Shown piece by piece: positions 7,976 to 15,684 of a DNA stretch of 64,000 nucleotides (its first letter is position 1; the number at the start of each line of letters is the position of its first letter). The notes below the pieces were generated by a model. It ran no database searches and had not been told where the DNA came from. It saw nothing but the letters and a program-made list of their open reading frames with translations. A program made the translations under genes and the position numbers. The stretch comes from Planctomycetota bacterium. Its GTDB lineage: Bacteria > Planctomycetota > Brocadiia > Brocadiales > Bathyanammoxibiaceae. The stretch lies in contig JACQVQ010000008.1 in NCBI GenBank assembly GCA_016209685.1, forward strand, positions 255,778 through 319,777. The letters are read 5' to 3'.

Positions 7976-8400
7976 TTAAATCTGTTATACTCTCCGGAAG
8001 GGTGTGGGTATATGCCTTCATAATACTGGGGCTATGTTCCTGCGCCACCCCTGCTAATATAAAGGCCCTGCAGAGAGGCGTAGAAGAAAGACCCGGGGAC
8101 TTTGGTGCCCATTTTGAACTTGGAAGGGCCTATCTGGAAAGGGGGATAAGATGGGAAGGTGCGTCAATGGTGGGGACTCCCGTGTTGGTTAGTAAGAGAT
8201 GGCTGAAGAAGTCGCAGAGGGAATTTGAGAAGTCTATGGAGATAGACCCCCTTTCCCCGGAACCTCACTACTGGATGAAGGTCATATACACCGTCAGGGG
8301 AAAATATAAGATGGCCGATGAGGAGGTGGAGGTCTTCAATAGTTTGACTGCCAGAAAGAAGGTAGTGGGGTCACCCCCGGCAGGGAGGACGTCTCCATGA
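7972..8400 (+). CDS. Small lipoprotein with TPR-like helices
   Basis: 142 aa from the ATG at 7972, which overlaps the kinase stop as ATGA; the ORF-track start at 7819 lies deep in the kinase gene in another frame and is rejected. N-terminal lipoprotein signal with lipobox LGLC or LCSC (ILGLCSCATP). Two helical repeats follow with TPR character (GAHFELGRAYLERG and SMEIDPLSPEPHYWMKV). Likely membrane-anchored in the periplasm, perhaps a scaffold for the following AsmA-like protein. Specific function unknown. It overlaps the next gene at the stop. Confidence 0.75.
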   Translation: MIKSVILSGRVWVYAFIILGLCSCATPANIKALQRGVEERPGDFGAHFELGRAYLERGIRWEGASMVGTPVLVSKRWLKKSQREFEKSMEIDPLSPEPHYWMKVIYTVRGKYKMADEEVEVFNSLTARKKVVGSPPAGRTSP

Positions 8401-9251
8401 TGTCCAGGAAGCTTTTGGGGATAGTTATTGGGAGTAGTATAGGGGGGCTATTCTTTGTATTTGTCATGGTCTTGCTCTTCAGCCCCGGGGTCTTCTTTAA
8501 AGGCATGATAAAAGACTGGCTGGGCAGTACCTTCGGAGGGAGGGCCAGGGCAGAGGGTGTTACCTTTGGCTGGAGGAAGGGGATAGAATTATCTGATTTT
8601 GTACTCCTGCGGGAAGGGAAAGAAAGTCCTGCACTCAAGGCCAAAAAGATACGGCTCAAATGTCCCCCCCTCTCCTTACTCCATGGTCAATACATATTGC
8701 AACTGCTTGAGGTCTCTGACCTGGAAGTAACAAAAGGTCTTAGGGTCAACCCTGGGATTGAGGTAAGTACCCTTGAATTGAAGGCATCGCACCTTCTCTT
8801 CACCGGAGGGCTTGAAAGGGGCAGTGAGTGGCCGATAGGTGGTGGGCATATAATACTAAAAGACGGCCTGTTGACAGGGAAGCCGGTCTCCGTCCTTATG
8901 GAGGTACTGGGGCAGCAAGGCGAGGGATACGCCTTTGAGTCTATTTCAACCGATTTTGAGGCGGGTAGGGAAGGGGAGATATATCTCAAAGATTTTCTGG
9001 CCAGGGGCGCCCTCTTTGACCTTGAACTGGAGGGGAGGGTGGAGGCCGACCAGACCATGGACTGTAACGCTATGGTAGTAATATCAAAAGAAAAGGTAGG
9101 TAAAAAGGTCAAGAAGCTCTTTAGCTTCTCAGGCACGGATGCCCTCCGTATCCCTCTCAGTCTTACGGGGGACCTCTCAGCCCCAAGAGTTTCTATTAAG
9201 ACAGAGTCCCTGGTGGAGGAATTGTTCAAAGGTATTTTTCAGGGCAAGTAG
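8397..9251 (+). CDS. AsmA-like membrane-anchored protein
   Basis: 284 aa with one N-terminal membrane anchor (about 8-30) and a long beta-rich domain showing AsmA/AsmA_2-type features: a G-x-R-A-E-G-V-T start, alternating hydrophobic strands (SPALKAKKIRLKCPPLSLL, IYLKDFLARGALFDLELEGR) and a C-terminal LSLTGDLSAPRVSI motif near the end. Such proteins span the envelope and are linked to phospholipid transport or outer-membrane biogenesis. This is a short version, so the family assignment is moderate. It starts within the stop of the lipoprotein gene (coupled). Confidence 0.65.
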   Translation: MMSRKLLGIVIGSSIGGLFFVFVMVLLFSPGVFFKGMIKDWLGSTFGGRARAEGVTFGWRKGIELSDFVLLREGKESPALKAKKIRLKCPPLSLLHGQYILQLLEVSDLEVTKGLRVNPGIEVSTLELKASHLLFTGGLERGSEWPIGGGHIILKDGLLTGKPVSVLMEVLGQQGEGYAFESISTDFEAGREGEIYLKDFLARGALFDLELEGRVEADQTMDCNAMVVISKEKVGKKVKKLFSFSGTDALRIPLSLTGDLSAPRVSIKTESLVEELFKGIFQGK

Positions 9252-9268
9252 GGTTCGCCGGGTACGAT

Positions 9269-9775
9269 ATGAACTGGCTTGACTCCATTTTTATAGGTTT
9301 CCTGTGTATGGCGGCGGCCTTTGGGTTCCTGAGCGGGGTACTCTGGCAGGTCTATAGTCTTATATGCCTTGTGGCCGCCTATTTTTCCTCTACGTTTCTA
9401 CATCACTACCTCGTTGGCCCCCTGTCCGCCAGGTGTAGTCCTGAGACCGCCATCCTACTGAGTCACATTATTACCTTTGTGGCCACCTTTGTCCTCATCT
9501 GCAGTCTTGGACTGCTTATGAGAAGGGCCTTAAACCTTTATCCCGGGTTCTGGGGTGGCCTGTTCGGTGCCTTCCTGGCACTGTTTCAGGGAATGCTCCT
9601 GTGCGGGGTCGTTGCCGTGGGGCTGATGGAGTACAGTAGTAACGGTCTGAGGCAAGAGGTAGAGTCCTCTGCCGTAGTCTCCGCCCTTGCGAAGGGTACC
9701 AGGGTCTTTTACGCACTCATCCCTAGTGATATAAAGAACGGTGCGAGGTCTCTGACAGGGGATGCCGAGAAGTAA
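9269..9775 (+). CDS. cvpA: CvpA-family membrane protein
   Basis: 168 aa with four membrane segments. The N-terminus MNWLDSIFIGFLCMAAAFGFLSG matches the CvpA pattern (N-W-x-D-x-x-I, then G-F-x-x-G). CvpA proteins are envelope proteins of unclear biochemical role, named for colicin V export in E. coli. It starts 17 bases after the AsmA-like gene and overlaps the MnmE-like gene by 14 bases, so it is part of the same operon. Confidence 0.85.
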   Translation: MNWLDSIFIGFLCMAAAFGFLSGVLWQVYSLICLVAAYFSSTFLHHYLVGPLSARCSPETAILLSHIITFVATFVLICSLGLLMRRALNLYPGFWGGLFGAFLALFQGMLLCGVVAVGLMEYSSNGLRQEVESSAVVSALAKGTRVFYALIPSDIKNGARSLTGDAEK

Positions 9776-11099
9776 TGATACGATAGCCCTTATCGCCACA
9801 CCGCTGGGGGAGGGGGGGATTGGTGTGGTGCAGGTCTCCGGCCCTCAGGCGCTGGAGATGGCCGGTAAGCTCTTCAGGAGCAGGCGGGCGACGTCCGCCT
9901 CAGGTGGACTTCTGCCTGAGATAGACCTTACTAAGGCCCAGAGCGGGAGCCTCTTTTATGGGACAATACATGATAGTGAGGGGCTTATAGACGAGGTACT
10001 TGTGAGTATCTGGAGGGCAAACGGGGGTCCCACTGGTGGGGGTCTGGTGGAGATAAATTGTCATGGGGGCATAATGGCAGTACAAAAGACCCTGGAGGCC
10101 TTTCTAAAGATGGGTGCCAGGAAAGGCAAATGGAAAGAATTACTTGATGGAGTTGCCCCAGTACAGGAAGGGCTGGACCTCATACAAAGAGAGGCATTAC
10201 TCCTCCTCCCCAGGGCAAAGACCAGGTTGTCTGTCAAGATGCTCCTATCGCAGTATCAGTCCGCCCCTGGTGGACTCTCTCACGAGGTCAGGAAGTTAGG
10301 GGAGGAGGCAAAAAGGATTAAGGAGAAGCTGATGGGGTGCGACACTCCCGGGGTGGCGTCTGCCTTCCATTTGCTACTTTCTAGCCTGACTGCCCTGGTA
10401 AATTCCAGCCCCTTCGGACTGGCCCTCGTGAACCCTTTGAAGGTGACCATTGCCGGAGCACCCAACGTGGGGAAGTCTACGCTCTTTAATGCCCTCTTAA
10501 GGGAGGACAGGGTACTGGTACACCATGAGCCAGGCACTACCAGGGACTATATCATTGAGTTCATTTCTATAGAAGGGATGCCCTTAGAACTTATTGATAC
10601 CGCCGGTCTCAGGGAGGCAGAGGGGGTGGAAGGGGTAGGGGTAGAATGGGCCAGGGCCCTCCACCAGGAGGCAGATAAGGTCATACTGATGCTGGATGCC
10701 TCCAGGCACATCACCCAGGAGGAAGAAGGACTTATAGGTACACTGGATACCAGCAAGGTAGTGCCTGTACTAAACAAGATAGACTTGGTAGGGTCACGTT
10801 GCCCGCCTGAGGCGGATGCCCTACAATTATTTTCCATACCTCCCTGTGAGGTATCAGCCCTGAGTGGGAAGGGACTAGACGGTCTTAGAAGGATGCTCGT
10901 CAAGGAATTCCTCCCGGAGATAGAGAGAGGCCCCCACCGCCCCATCGTCTTCACCCAGAGGCAGAAGGGGCTGTTGGAAGAGGCCCTCAGTGTAGCCAGG
11001 GGATTACCCAGGGATATAATTGATTGCTTTACTGCCAGCGAGGTTTGTCAGAAACTAGACCAACTGGAGAAGCTCCTCCTTGGTGTGCTTAAGGAATGA
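9762..11099 (+). CDS. Divergent MnmE-like tRNA-modification GTPase lacking the C-terminal Cys motif
   Basis: MnmE with MnmG modifies U34 of certain tRNAs. This 445-aa protein has the domain order of MnmE: a TrmE-N-like domain (DTIALIATPLGEGGIGVVQV, GGLVEINCHGG), a helical region, and a full G domain: P-loop GAPNVGKST (232-240), GTTRD (258-262), DTAGLRE (279-285) and NKID (338-341). Two differences from canonical MnmE stand out: the N-domain stretch after NCHGG is shortened and lacks the usual A-x-PGEFTxRAF-NGK block, and the protein ends LLLGVLKE with no FCIGK cysteine motif. Three family B repeats lie in frame (SASGG near 45, SAPGG near 167, CPPEAD near 347). It may be a degenerate paralogue or a lineage-specific form. 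Confidence 0.8.
   Translation: MPRSNDTIALIATPLGEGGIGVVQVSGPQALEMAGKLFRSRRATSASGGLLPEIDLTKAQSGSLFYGTIHDSEGLIDEVLVSIWRANGGPTGGGLVEINCHGGIMAVQKTLEAFLKMGARKGKWKELLDGVAPVQEGLDLIQREALLLLPRAKTRLSVKMLLSQYQSAPGGLSHEVRKLGEEAKRIKEKLMGCDTPGVASAFHLLLSSLTALVNSSPFGLALVNPLKVTIAGAPNVGKSTLFNALLREDRVLVHHEPGTTRDYIIEFISIEGMPLELIDTAGLREAEGVEGVGVEWARALHQEADKVILMLDASRHITQEEEGLIGTLDTSKVVPVLNKIDLVGSRCPPEADALQLFSIPPCEVSALSGKGLDGLRRMLVKEFLPEIERGPHRPIVFTQRQKGLLEEALSVARGLPRDIIDCFTASEVCQKLDQLEKLLLGVLKE
9893..9909. repeat. Family B copy 1 in mnmE-like gene
   Basis: GTCCGCCTCAGGTGGAC, a near-perfect palindrome read in frame as SASGGL in the N-terminal domain. Confidence 0.65.
10258..10276. repeat. Family B copy 2 in mnmE-like gene
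   Basis: AGTCCGCCCCTGGTGGACT, a decayed palindrome read as SAPGGL at the start of the helical domain. Confidence 0.5.
10801..10818. repeat. Family B copy 3 in mnmE-like gene
   Basis: CCGCCTGAGGCGG (10803-10815), the opposite orientation of copy 1, read as CPPEAD just after the G4 motif NKID. Confidence 0.65.
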
Positions 11100-11806
11100 A
11101 GCCTGCCAGGAACATAGCCTTATTAGGTGCCCTAATTCTTTCCTCTGTTACTTTTATGGCTCAGGGTCTTAATGGGCAGGGGTTCCTTGTGGACGTAAAG
11201 TGCTCTAAGTGCCACACCCTGGAGCGTGTCTTTATCATATGCAAGTCCGAAGGCGAGTGGCGGGACGTGATAGAGAAGATGATGGGGAAGAACCCCGAGT
11301 GGATTCGGCCTGGGGAGGCTGAACAGGTCCTAAAGGAAATCCTCTCGCTTTACCCCGACCGAGTCCACGAGATGTGCAGGACAAGGAGGCACTACGAGAA
11401 CGTAAGGCTATTATTTTTAGACCGCTGTACTGTCTGCCACAACATAAATAGGGTCTTGTTTGAGGATAGGACCCGGCATGAGTGGGGAGAGACCGTAAGG
11501 CGTATGTACTCAGAAGCGATGGGTTTTATCACCGAGGAGGAGGCCGCACAGATTGCCCACTTCCTCTCGGAAACGGGACACCTACTTAAGGAGGAGGCAG
11601 GAGGGAGGGTATTCGTGGCCAAGTGCCTTAACTGCCATCCGGGGGAAGAAATCTTGATGGAGACGCACGACAGCGCAGGTTGGGGGAAGCAGGTGGAGAG
11701 GTGCAGGGAGACCGCTTGCAGGACCTTCAATACCAACTGGCTTGACCCCGCCGAGGCCAGACTAATTGTAGACCTGCTAGTGAAGACCCAGGGGGAGGGA
11801 CGTTAG
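11096..11806 (+). CDS. Periplasmic triheme cytochrome c with three tandem monoheme repeats
   Basis: 236 aa with a Sec signal peptide (about 1-28, cleaved near AQGLNG) and three c-heme motifs: CSKCH (C36, C39, H40), CTVCH (C111, C114, H115) and CLNCH (C177, C180, H181). Each motif is followed by the same pattern, W-x-x-x-(I/V)-x-x-M about 18 residues on and an acidic helix ending in a leucine-rich segment, so the protein is an internal triplication resembling the heme domain of quinohemoprotein amine dehydrogenases. The third repeat has an extra C-x4-C pair (ERCRETAC). It probably transfers electrons in the periplasm; partner unknown. It starts inside the mnmE-like stop (ATGA) and ends the operon. 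Confidence 0.88.
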   Translation: MKPARNIALLGALILSSVTFMAQGLNGQGFLVDVKCSKCHTLERVFIICKSEGEWRDVIEKMMGKNPEWIRPGEAEQVLKEILSLYPDRVHEMCRTRRHYENVRLLFLDRCTVCHNINRVLFEDRTRHEWGETVRRMYSEAMGFITEEEAAQIAHFLSETGHLLKEEAGGRVFVAKCLNCHPGEEILMETHDSAGWGKQVERCRETACRTFNTNWLDPAEARLIVDLLVKTQGEGR

Positions 11807-12004
11807 TTTTTGTAGGGTGCGTTGCAACGCACCAGCCCGCTACTCCATTAAGGTTCTAGAAGACATCTTCGAGGTCTCTGAAAAGGTCTCACCAACAGCC
11901 CGTATCATTCTGGGTGAGCCGAAGCCTTGAGTCCGCCTAAGGCGGACGAAGGGAAAGCGAAAAATCTAGCGTTTTAGCCGAGATTCTTCACCGCCTTTGG
12001 CGGT
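11807..12004. repeat. Intergenic repeat cluster between convergent genes
   Basis: This gap separates the plus operon from the minus TPR gene. It contains a family A variant (GGTGCGTTGCAACGCACC, 11816-11833), a GTATCATTCTGGGTGAGC-type unit with an inverted partner, a perfect family B palindrome GTCCGCCTAAGGCGGAC (11931-11947), and ACCGCCTTTGGCGGT (11990-12004). Hairpins here could end transcription from both sides; no clear T-tract is present. Confidence 0.6.
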
Positions 12005-12033
12005 TCGGAATGACACCTCCAAATCTCCTTGTA

Positions 12034-13842
12034 CTACCTCCCCAACAGCGTGGCAAAATCCGAATCGCTCAGGAAGGGCTGGAAGTCGGGGTTGGCCTTG
12101 GCGGTGGCTCTCCATCGGGGGTTAAGCGAGATGGCCTTCCTGAGGGAGTCAAGGACGCCTGTCTTATCCTTGAGCACTGCCAGGGCAGAGGCCCTGTTAT
12201 ACCAGGCCACGTCAAACGTGGGGTTAATCCTTAATGCCTTGTCGTAGGCCTCCACGGCCTCCCTTGATTTACCCACCTGGTCCAGCACCAGGCCCATGTT
12301 GTGCCAGGCAGAATAAGATTGTGGGTTTATCTCCAGTGCCTTTTGAAAGGATTGAAGTGCTTCCTCGTTTCGGTCAAGGTCGCTAAGGAGGAGGCCCTTA
12401 TAGTCCCAGGCCTCCGAGTAGTTTGCCCTGGATTGTATCGCCTTCTCAATGGCACTGAGGGCCTCCTGGGTCTTTGCCTGTGCCTCTCCCAGGATGAGTG
12501 CCTTCTGGTAGTGGGCCTCGGCACTGTTGGGGTTTATTGTCAGACTGCGTTCAAAGGTCCTGAGGGCCTCATCGTTCCGTCCCAGCCGCATGTAGACCGT
12601 GGCCGTGTTGTACCAGACGTCAAAGGAGTTGGGCCTCAATTGGGCGGCCTGGTTGTAGGCCCCAAGGGATTCCTGGTATCGGTTCAGCTTGGCCAGGGCA
12701 TTGGCCTTGCTAATCCATGCCTCAAAAAGAGTAGGCTCTATGCTGGCCGCCTTCTCAAAGGACTTCAATGCCTCTTCCGGGCGTTCCAGTCTCAGGAGGG
12801 CAACTCCTTTGCTTACCCAGGACTCAGGGGTATCGGGGTTTAACTCGGCGGCCCTGCGGAAGGCCTCGGCGGCCTCTGACTGCCTCCCCATGCGGGCGAG
12901 GACGTCGCCCTTGCTGGTCCAGCCCTTTAGATAGTCAGAGCGGATGGCAATGGCCCTGTCAAAGGCCGTTACGGCCTCTTCGTATTTGCCCAACTCTACG
13001 GCCGTAAAACCTTTATTGTACCAGGTCTCGTAGGAGGCAGGCTCAAGCTCCAGTGCCTTTGAGTAGGCCCTCATGGCCTCTTCATATTTACCGAGGCGGA
13101 CCAGGGCCAGGCCCTTATTTGTCCAGGGGTCATAGGCCCTGGGGTTTACCTCCGAGGCGGTGGCAAAGGCCTTAACGGCCTCCTCGTAGCGTCCCATCCG
13201 GAAACAGGCCATGCCAATGTTTTGCCAGGTAAAGTAGGAATCGGGCTTGACCTCTATGGCCTTCTCAAGGGTCTTTATGGCCTCCTCATTCCTCCCCATG
13301 TCTCCCAACAGCAGGCCCTTGTCCGTATAGGCGGCGTGGAGCTTGGGGTCTATCTCTATGCATTTATCGTAGCATTTCAGTGCCTCTTCGTAGCGGCGGA
13401 GTCGGGTGAGGGCATTACCCTTGTTTAGCCATGCCTCATAGGAAGTGGGCCTCAGTTCAATGGCCTTTTCGTAGGCCCTTATGGCAGACTCCACCTGTTC
13501 CCTGTGGTTCTCTTCCACCCGCACGAGGGACAGTCCCTTATTTATCCAGGCATCATAAAAGAGGGGGTTCAGGCCGGTGGCACGGTCGTAGGCCTCCACG
13601 GCCTCCTTGTATCTCTTCAGGTGGTCCAGTAGTTGGGCCTTGTTGTACCAGGTCTTGTAATCATCGGGCCTGATAGATAGGGCGCCGTCGTAGGCCTTCA
13701 GGGCCTCCTCATGCTGACCCCTTCTCATGAGTTCCACGGCGTGCTGTGTCAGGTGTTCCGGGTCTTCCTGGGCCTGTGCGACTGACGGCAGGCAAGCCAG
13801 TAGACAAGAAAGTAGGGCAATGGAAAGGATTCCTCTAGGCAT
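12034..13842 (-). CDS. Secreted TPR-repeat protein (about 17 repeats)
   Basis: 602 aa from the ATG at 13842, chosen because AGGAGGG lies eight bases upstream and because the protein then starts with a clean signal peptide (MPRGILSIALLSCLLACL, cleavage after AQA). The ORF-track start at 13896 would overlap the upstream gene. Nearly the whole mature protein is tandem 34-residue tetratricopeptide repeats (for example YEAWLNKGNALTRLRRYEEA, about 17 units), forming one superhelix in the periplasm. TPR proteins are scaffolds; partners are unknown. It starts four bases after the PLD-like gene, so the two are likely cotranscribed. Confidence 0.85.
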   Translation of the reverse strand: MPRGILSIALLSCLLACLPSVAQAQEDPEHLTQHAVELMRRGQHEEALKAYDGALSIRPDDYKTWYNKAQLLDHLKRYKEAVEAYDRATGLNPLFYDAWINKGLSLVRVEENHREQVESAIRAYEKAIELRPTSYEAWLNKGNALTRLRRYEEALKCYDKCIEIDPKLHAAYTDKGLLLGDMGRNEEAIKTLEKAIEVKPDSYFTWQNIGMACFRMGRYEEAVKAFATASEVNPRAYDPWTNKGLALVRLGKYEEAMRAYSKALELEPASYETWYNKGFTAVELGKYEEAVTAFDRAIAIRSDYLKGWTSKGDVLARMGRQSEAAEAFRRAAELNPDTPESWVSKGVALLRLERPEEALKSFEKAASIEPTLFEAWISKANALAKLNRYQESLGAYNQAAQLRPNSFDVWYNTATVYMRLGRNDEALRTFERSLTINPNSAEAHYQKALILGEAQAKTQEALSAIEKAIQSRANYSEAWDYKGLLLSDLDRNEEALQSFQKALEINPQSYSAWHNMGLVLDQVGKSREAVEAYDKALRINPTFDVAWYNRASALAVLKDKTGVLDSLRKAISLNPRWRATAKANPDFQPFLSDSDFATLLGR

Positions 13843-13846
13843 TTGT

Positions 13847-14692
13847 TTACCCTCCTGTATTAATAGTCCCTTTATCAAGGATAAAGGTCTTGTCAATAGA
13901 AGGTCTCTTTATCAATCTACCTGTGTAACTCACCCTCTGTCCTTCTTTAAGCGGAGGGAGGCGGCCTTCCAGGGCTATCTCTACCCCTATCCCCTGGTCA
14001 TTAAGGGTGAGCCTGGTGAGGTCGGGGTAGAGTTGAGTAATTTCCCCCTCTCCCCTGACGTACATGCCCTGGCAGTGACTCCAGAAGGCATCCCTTTCAG
14101 TGGTGGAACCTACCGAGAGGCGTTGCTGTAGCTGGTAGAGGGACAGGCCAATGAAATGCCGAGCAAGCTCGGCCACTACAACAGGTCTCTCTGCTCTCTC
14201 TTCAGGGGGTTCTCCAAAGAGTTCATGGAAGTGGGCCTTGTACCTGGCTACTAGTGGAGGTTCTTCCAGGAAGAGGGCGTTCTCGTAGTTAAATTTCTCT
14301 GCATACTCGGTGAGGGAGTATGAGCCTGTAAAGACCCTTCTGGAATCAAATATAATAAATGTGTGGTGCATCTGGCCGCCTAGTCTCCCAGGGATGGACT
14401 TGACCTCCAGTCCCTGTTCTCTCAGGAAGGGGGCCAGGGCGGTAGGTTTTTGGGCCTCCTGGTGGTCCAGTAGTAGCCTCACCCTGACCCCACGGTCTTT
14501 CGCAAGGAGGAGGGCCTCCGCCAGGTCACCAGAGGTGAATTGAAAGGCGGCGATGTCTATGGAGGTCTTTGCCTCCTGGATGCCTTGCAGGAGTTGGTTT
14601 TTTATCCCCCCCTGGGGAGAAAAGCATGTCGTTACCTGAGCCCATGCCTCAGTAGAGGATAGCAGTACAAATATGGCCAGGAGGTAATACAT
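13847..14692 (-). CDS. PLD-superfamily protein with altered HKD motif and C-terminal domain
   Basis: 281 aa: signal peptide (about 1-18, WAQ), then a single PLDc_2-type domain (TSIDIAAFQFTSGDLAEALL, VRVRLLLDHQEA, MHHTFIIFDSRRVFTGSYSL), then a 90-residue region resembling an OB-like strand set (GMYVRGEGEITQLYP, VSYTGRLIKR). The signature H-x-K-x4-D reads H109-H-T111-FIIF-D116, so the catalytic lysine is threonine (codon ACA; AAA would restore it). Related one-motif proteins are endonucleases acting as dimers. With the lysine missing, this copy may be inactive or the base may be an error. Confidence 0.75.
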   Translation of the reverse strand: MYYLLAIFVLLSSTEAWAQVTTCFSPQGGIKNQLLQGIQEAKTSIDIAAFQFTSGDLAEALLLAKDRGVRVRLLLDHQEAQKPTALAPFLREQGLEVKSIPGRLGGQMHHTFIIFDSRRVFTGSYSLTEYAEKFNYENALFLEEPPLVARYKAHFHELFGEPPEERAERPVVVAELARHFIGLSLYQLQQRLSVGSTTERDAFWSHCQGMYVRGEGEITQLYPDLTRLTLNDQGIGVEIALEGRLPPLKEGQRVSYTGRLIKRPSIDKTFILDKGTINTGG

Positions 14693-14956
14693 GTCTCTAT
14701 GCGATATAATATACCAGAAAGGAGGGGTGATAAAAACACTTTTTGCGTGGAGTATTATAGATAGGGGTAATGCTTTAATTTCAGTCTTAAAAGCCAGGGA
14801 TTTGGGGCTAGGGGGTAGGGTGTAGCAAAAAAACTAATCTCAATCCCTACCCCCTACTCCCGAAAACATTGTAAATTGTAAATTTCAAAATTTCTAATTT
14901 ACAACTTACAATTTCCAATTCTTTTCCCTCCCTCCCCCCTACTCCCTATTTAGCCC
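14693..14956. repeat. Repeat-filled intergenic region before the tRNA cluster
   Basis: No gene seen. Contents: an AT-rich stretch that probably holds the minus-strand promoter of the PLD-like gene (TATATTATATCGC near 14700); a G-rich/C-rich hairpin element (about 14810-14862: GGGGCTAGGGGGTAGGG paired with CCCTACCCCCTACTCCC); a 17-base imperfect inverted repeat ATTGTAAATTGTAAATT / AATTTACAACTTACAAT (14868-14912); and another C-rich remnant of the same family (about 14926-14950). Confidence 0.6.
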
Positions 14957-14984
14957 TTGAAAAAGGCGGAGACATTATTATAAT
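14957..14984 (+). promoter_or_regulatory. Sigma70-type promoter for tRNA-Thr(TGT)
   Basis: -35 TTGAAA (14957-14962), 16-base spacer, -10 TATAAT (14979-14984), ending 12 bases before the tRNA. Position and match to consensus make this a strong candidate. Confidence 0.75.
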
Positions 14985-14996
14985 TAAAGTTTTCAG

Positions 14997-15071
14997 GCTA
15001 GCGTAGCTCAATGGCAGAGCAGCTGTTTTGTAAACAGCAGGTTGTGGGTTCAAATCCCGCCGCTAGCTCCA
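14997..15071 (+). tRNA. tRNA-Thr (anticodon TGT)
   Basis: Cloverleaf with acceptor GCTAGCG/CGCTAGC, anticodon loop TTTTGTAA (TGT), T-arm GTGGGTTCAAATCCCGC and encoded CCA. First of the tRNA-Thr/Tyr/Gly/Thr-tuf set, the order seen at E. coli tufB. Confidence 0.95.
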
Positions 15072-15205
15072 TTTTGTGAGGCACAGGCTACCCATCTATC
15101 GGAAATCAGCTATCTGTTGTCAGGGGTCAGTGGTCAGTTATCTGACGACCGAGGACTGACAACTGAAAATTGAAGACCTGTAATAGAGGACGAGGGTGTA
15201 AGAAT

Positions 15206-15291
15206 GGGGAGATACCCGAGTGGCCAAAGGGGACAGACTGTAAATCTGTTGGCGAAGTCCTTCGGAGGTTCGAATCCTCCTCTCCCCACCA
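15206..15291 (+). tRNA. tRNA-Tyr (anticodon GTA)
   Basis: Class II tRNA with long variable arm; acceptor GGGGAGA/TCTCCCC, anticodon loop CTGTAAA (GTA), CCA encoded. The 135 bases separating it from tRNA-Thr hold a GTCAGTGGTCAGTT/GACTGACAACT-type repeat rather than a compact spacer. The minus ORF 15134-15355 is a tRNA artefact. Confidence 0.95.
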
Positions 15292-15298
15292 TTATAAC

Positions 15299-15375
15299 TA
15301 GGGAGTAGGGGGTAGGGAGTAGGGAAAAGTAGTAAAAAAGACTGCTAATCCCCAACCCCTACCCCCTATACCCAG
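15299..15375. repeat. G-rich/C-rich hairpin repeat between tRNA-Tyr and tRNA-Gly
   Basis: GGGAGTAGGGGGTAGGGAG-TAGGG (a potential G-quadruplex of four G-runs), an A-rich centre, then CCCCAACCCCTACCCCC as the complementary arm. The same architecture recurs at about 14810-14862 and 53547-53613. Confidence 0.7.
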
Positions 15376-15387
15376 GTCTTTAAAGGT

Positions 15388-15461
15388 GCGGGCGTAGCTC
15401 AATGGTAGAGTGCTAGCCTTCCAAGCTAGCTATGTGGGTTCGATTCCCATCGCCCGCTCCA
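15388..15461 (+). tRNA. tRNA-Gly (anticodon TCC)
   Basis: Acceptor GCGGGCG/CGCCCGC, anticodon loop CTTCCAA (TCC), T-arm GTGGGTTCGATTCCCAT, CCA encoded. Confidence 0.95.
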
Positions 15462-15519
15462 TTTTGTTTATTAAGTGGGGGCAAAACAATTTAAATCACC
15501 AAGACTATAAGAGATGCCC

Positions 15520-15547
15520 TTGACAAACATCTTTTAATTGATATAAT
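15520..15547 (+). promoter_or_regulatory. Consensus promoter for tRNA-Thr(GGT)-tuf
   Basis: Perfect -35 TTGACA (15520-15525) and perfect -10 TATAAT (15542-15547) with a 16-base spacer, 18 bases before the tRNA. It probably drives tRNA-Thr, tuf, rpmG, tRNA-Trp and onward into secE-nusG. Confidence 0.88.
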
Positions 15548-15565
15548 TTTAGTTTTCCAGTATAT

Positions 15566-15640
<75 letters not shown>

Positions 15641-15684
15641 GCTTCATAAGCGGGCCACAGATTTAAACTTAAGGAGAAGGTGAT

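Noticed and set aside
12034-13842. CRISPR-like array in the TPR gene
   Set aside because: The about 102-base periodicity is coding repeats of 34 residues, with no constant repeat/unique spacer pattern.
15134-15355. Minus-strand ORF with GRGGFEPPKDFANRF
   Set aside because: Well-known false protein read from the complement of a tRNA gene (tRNA-Tyr).
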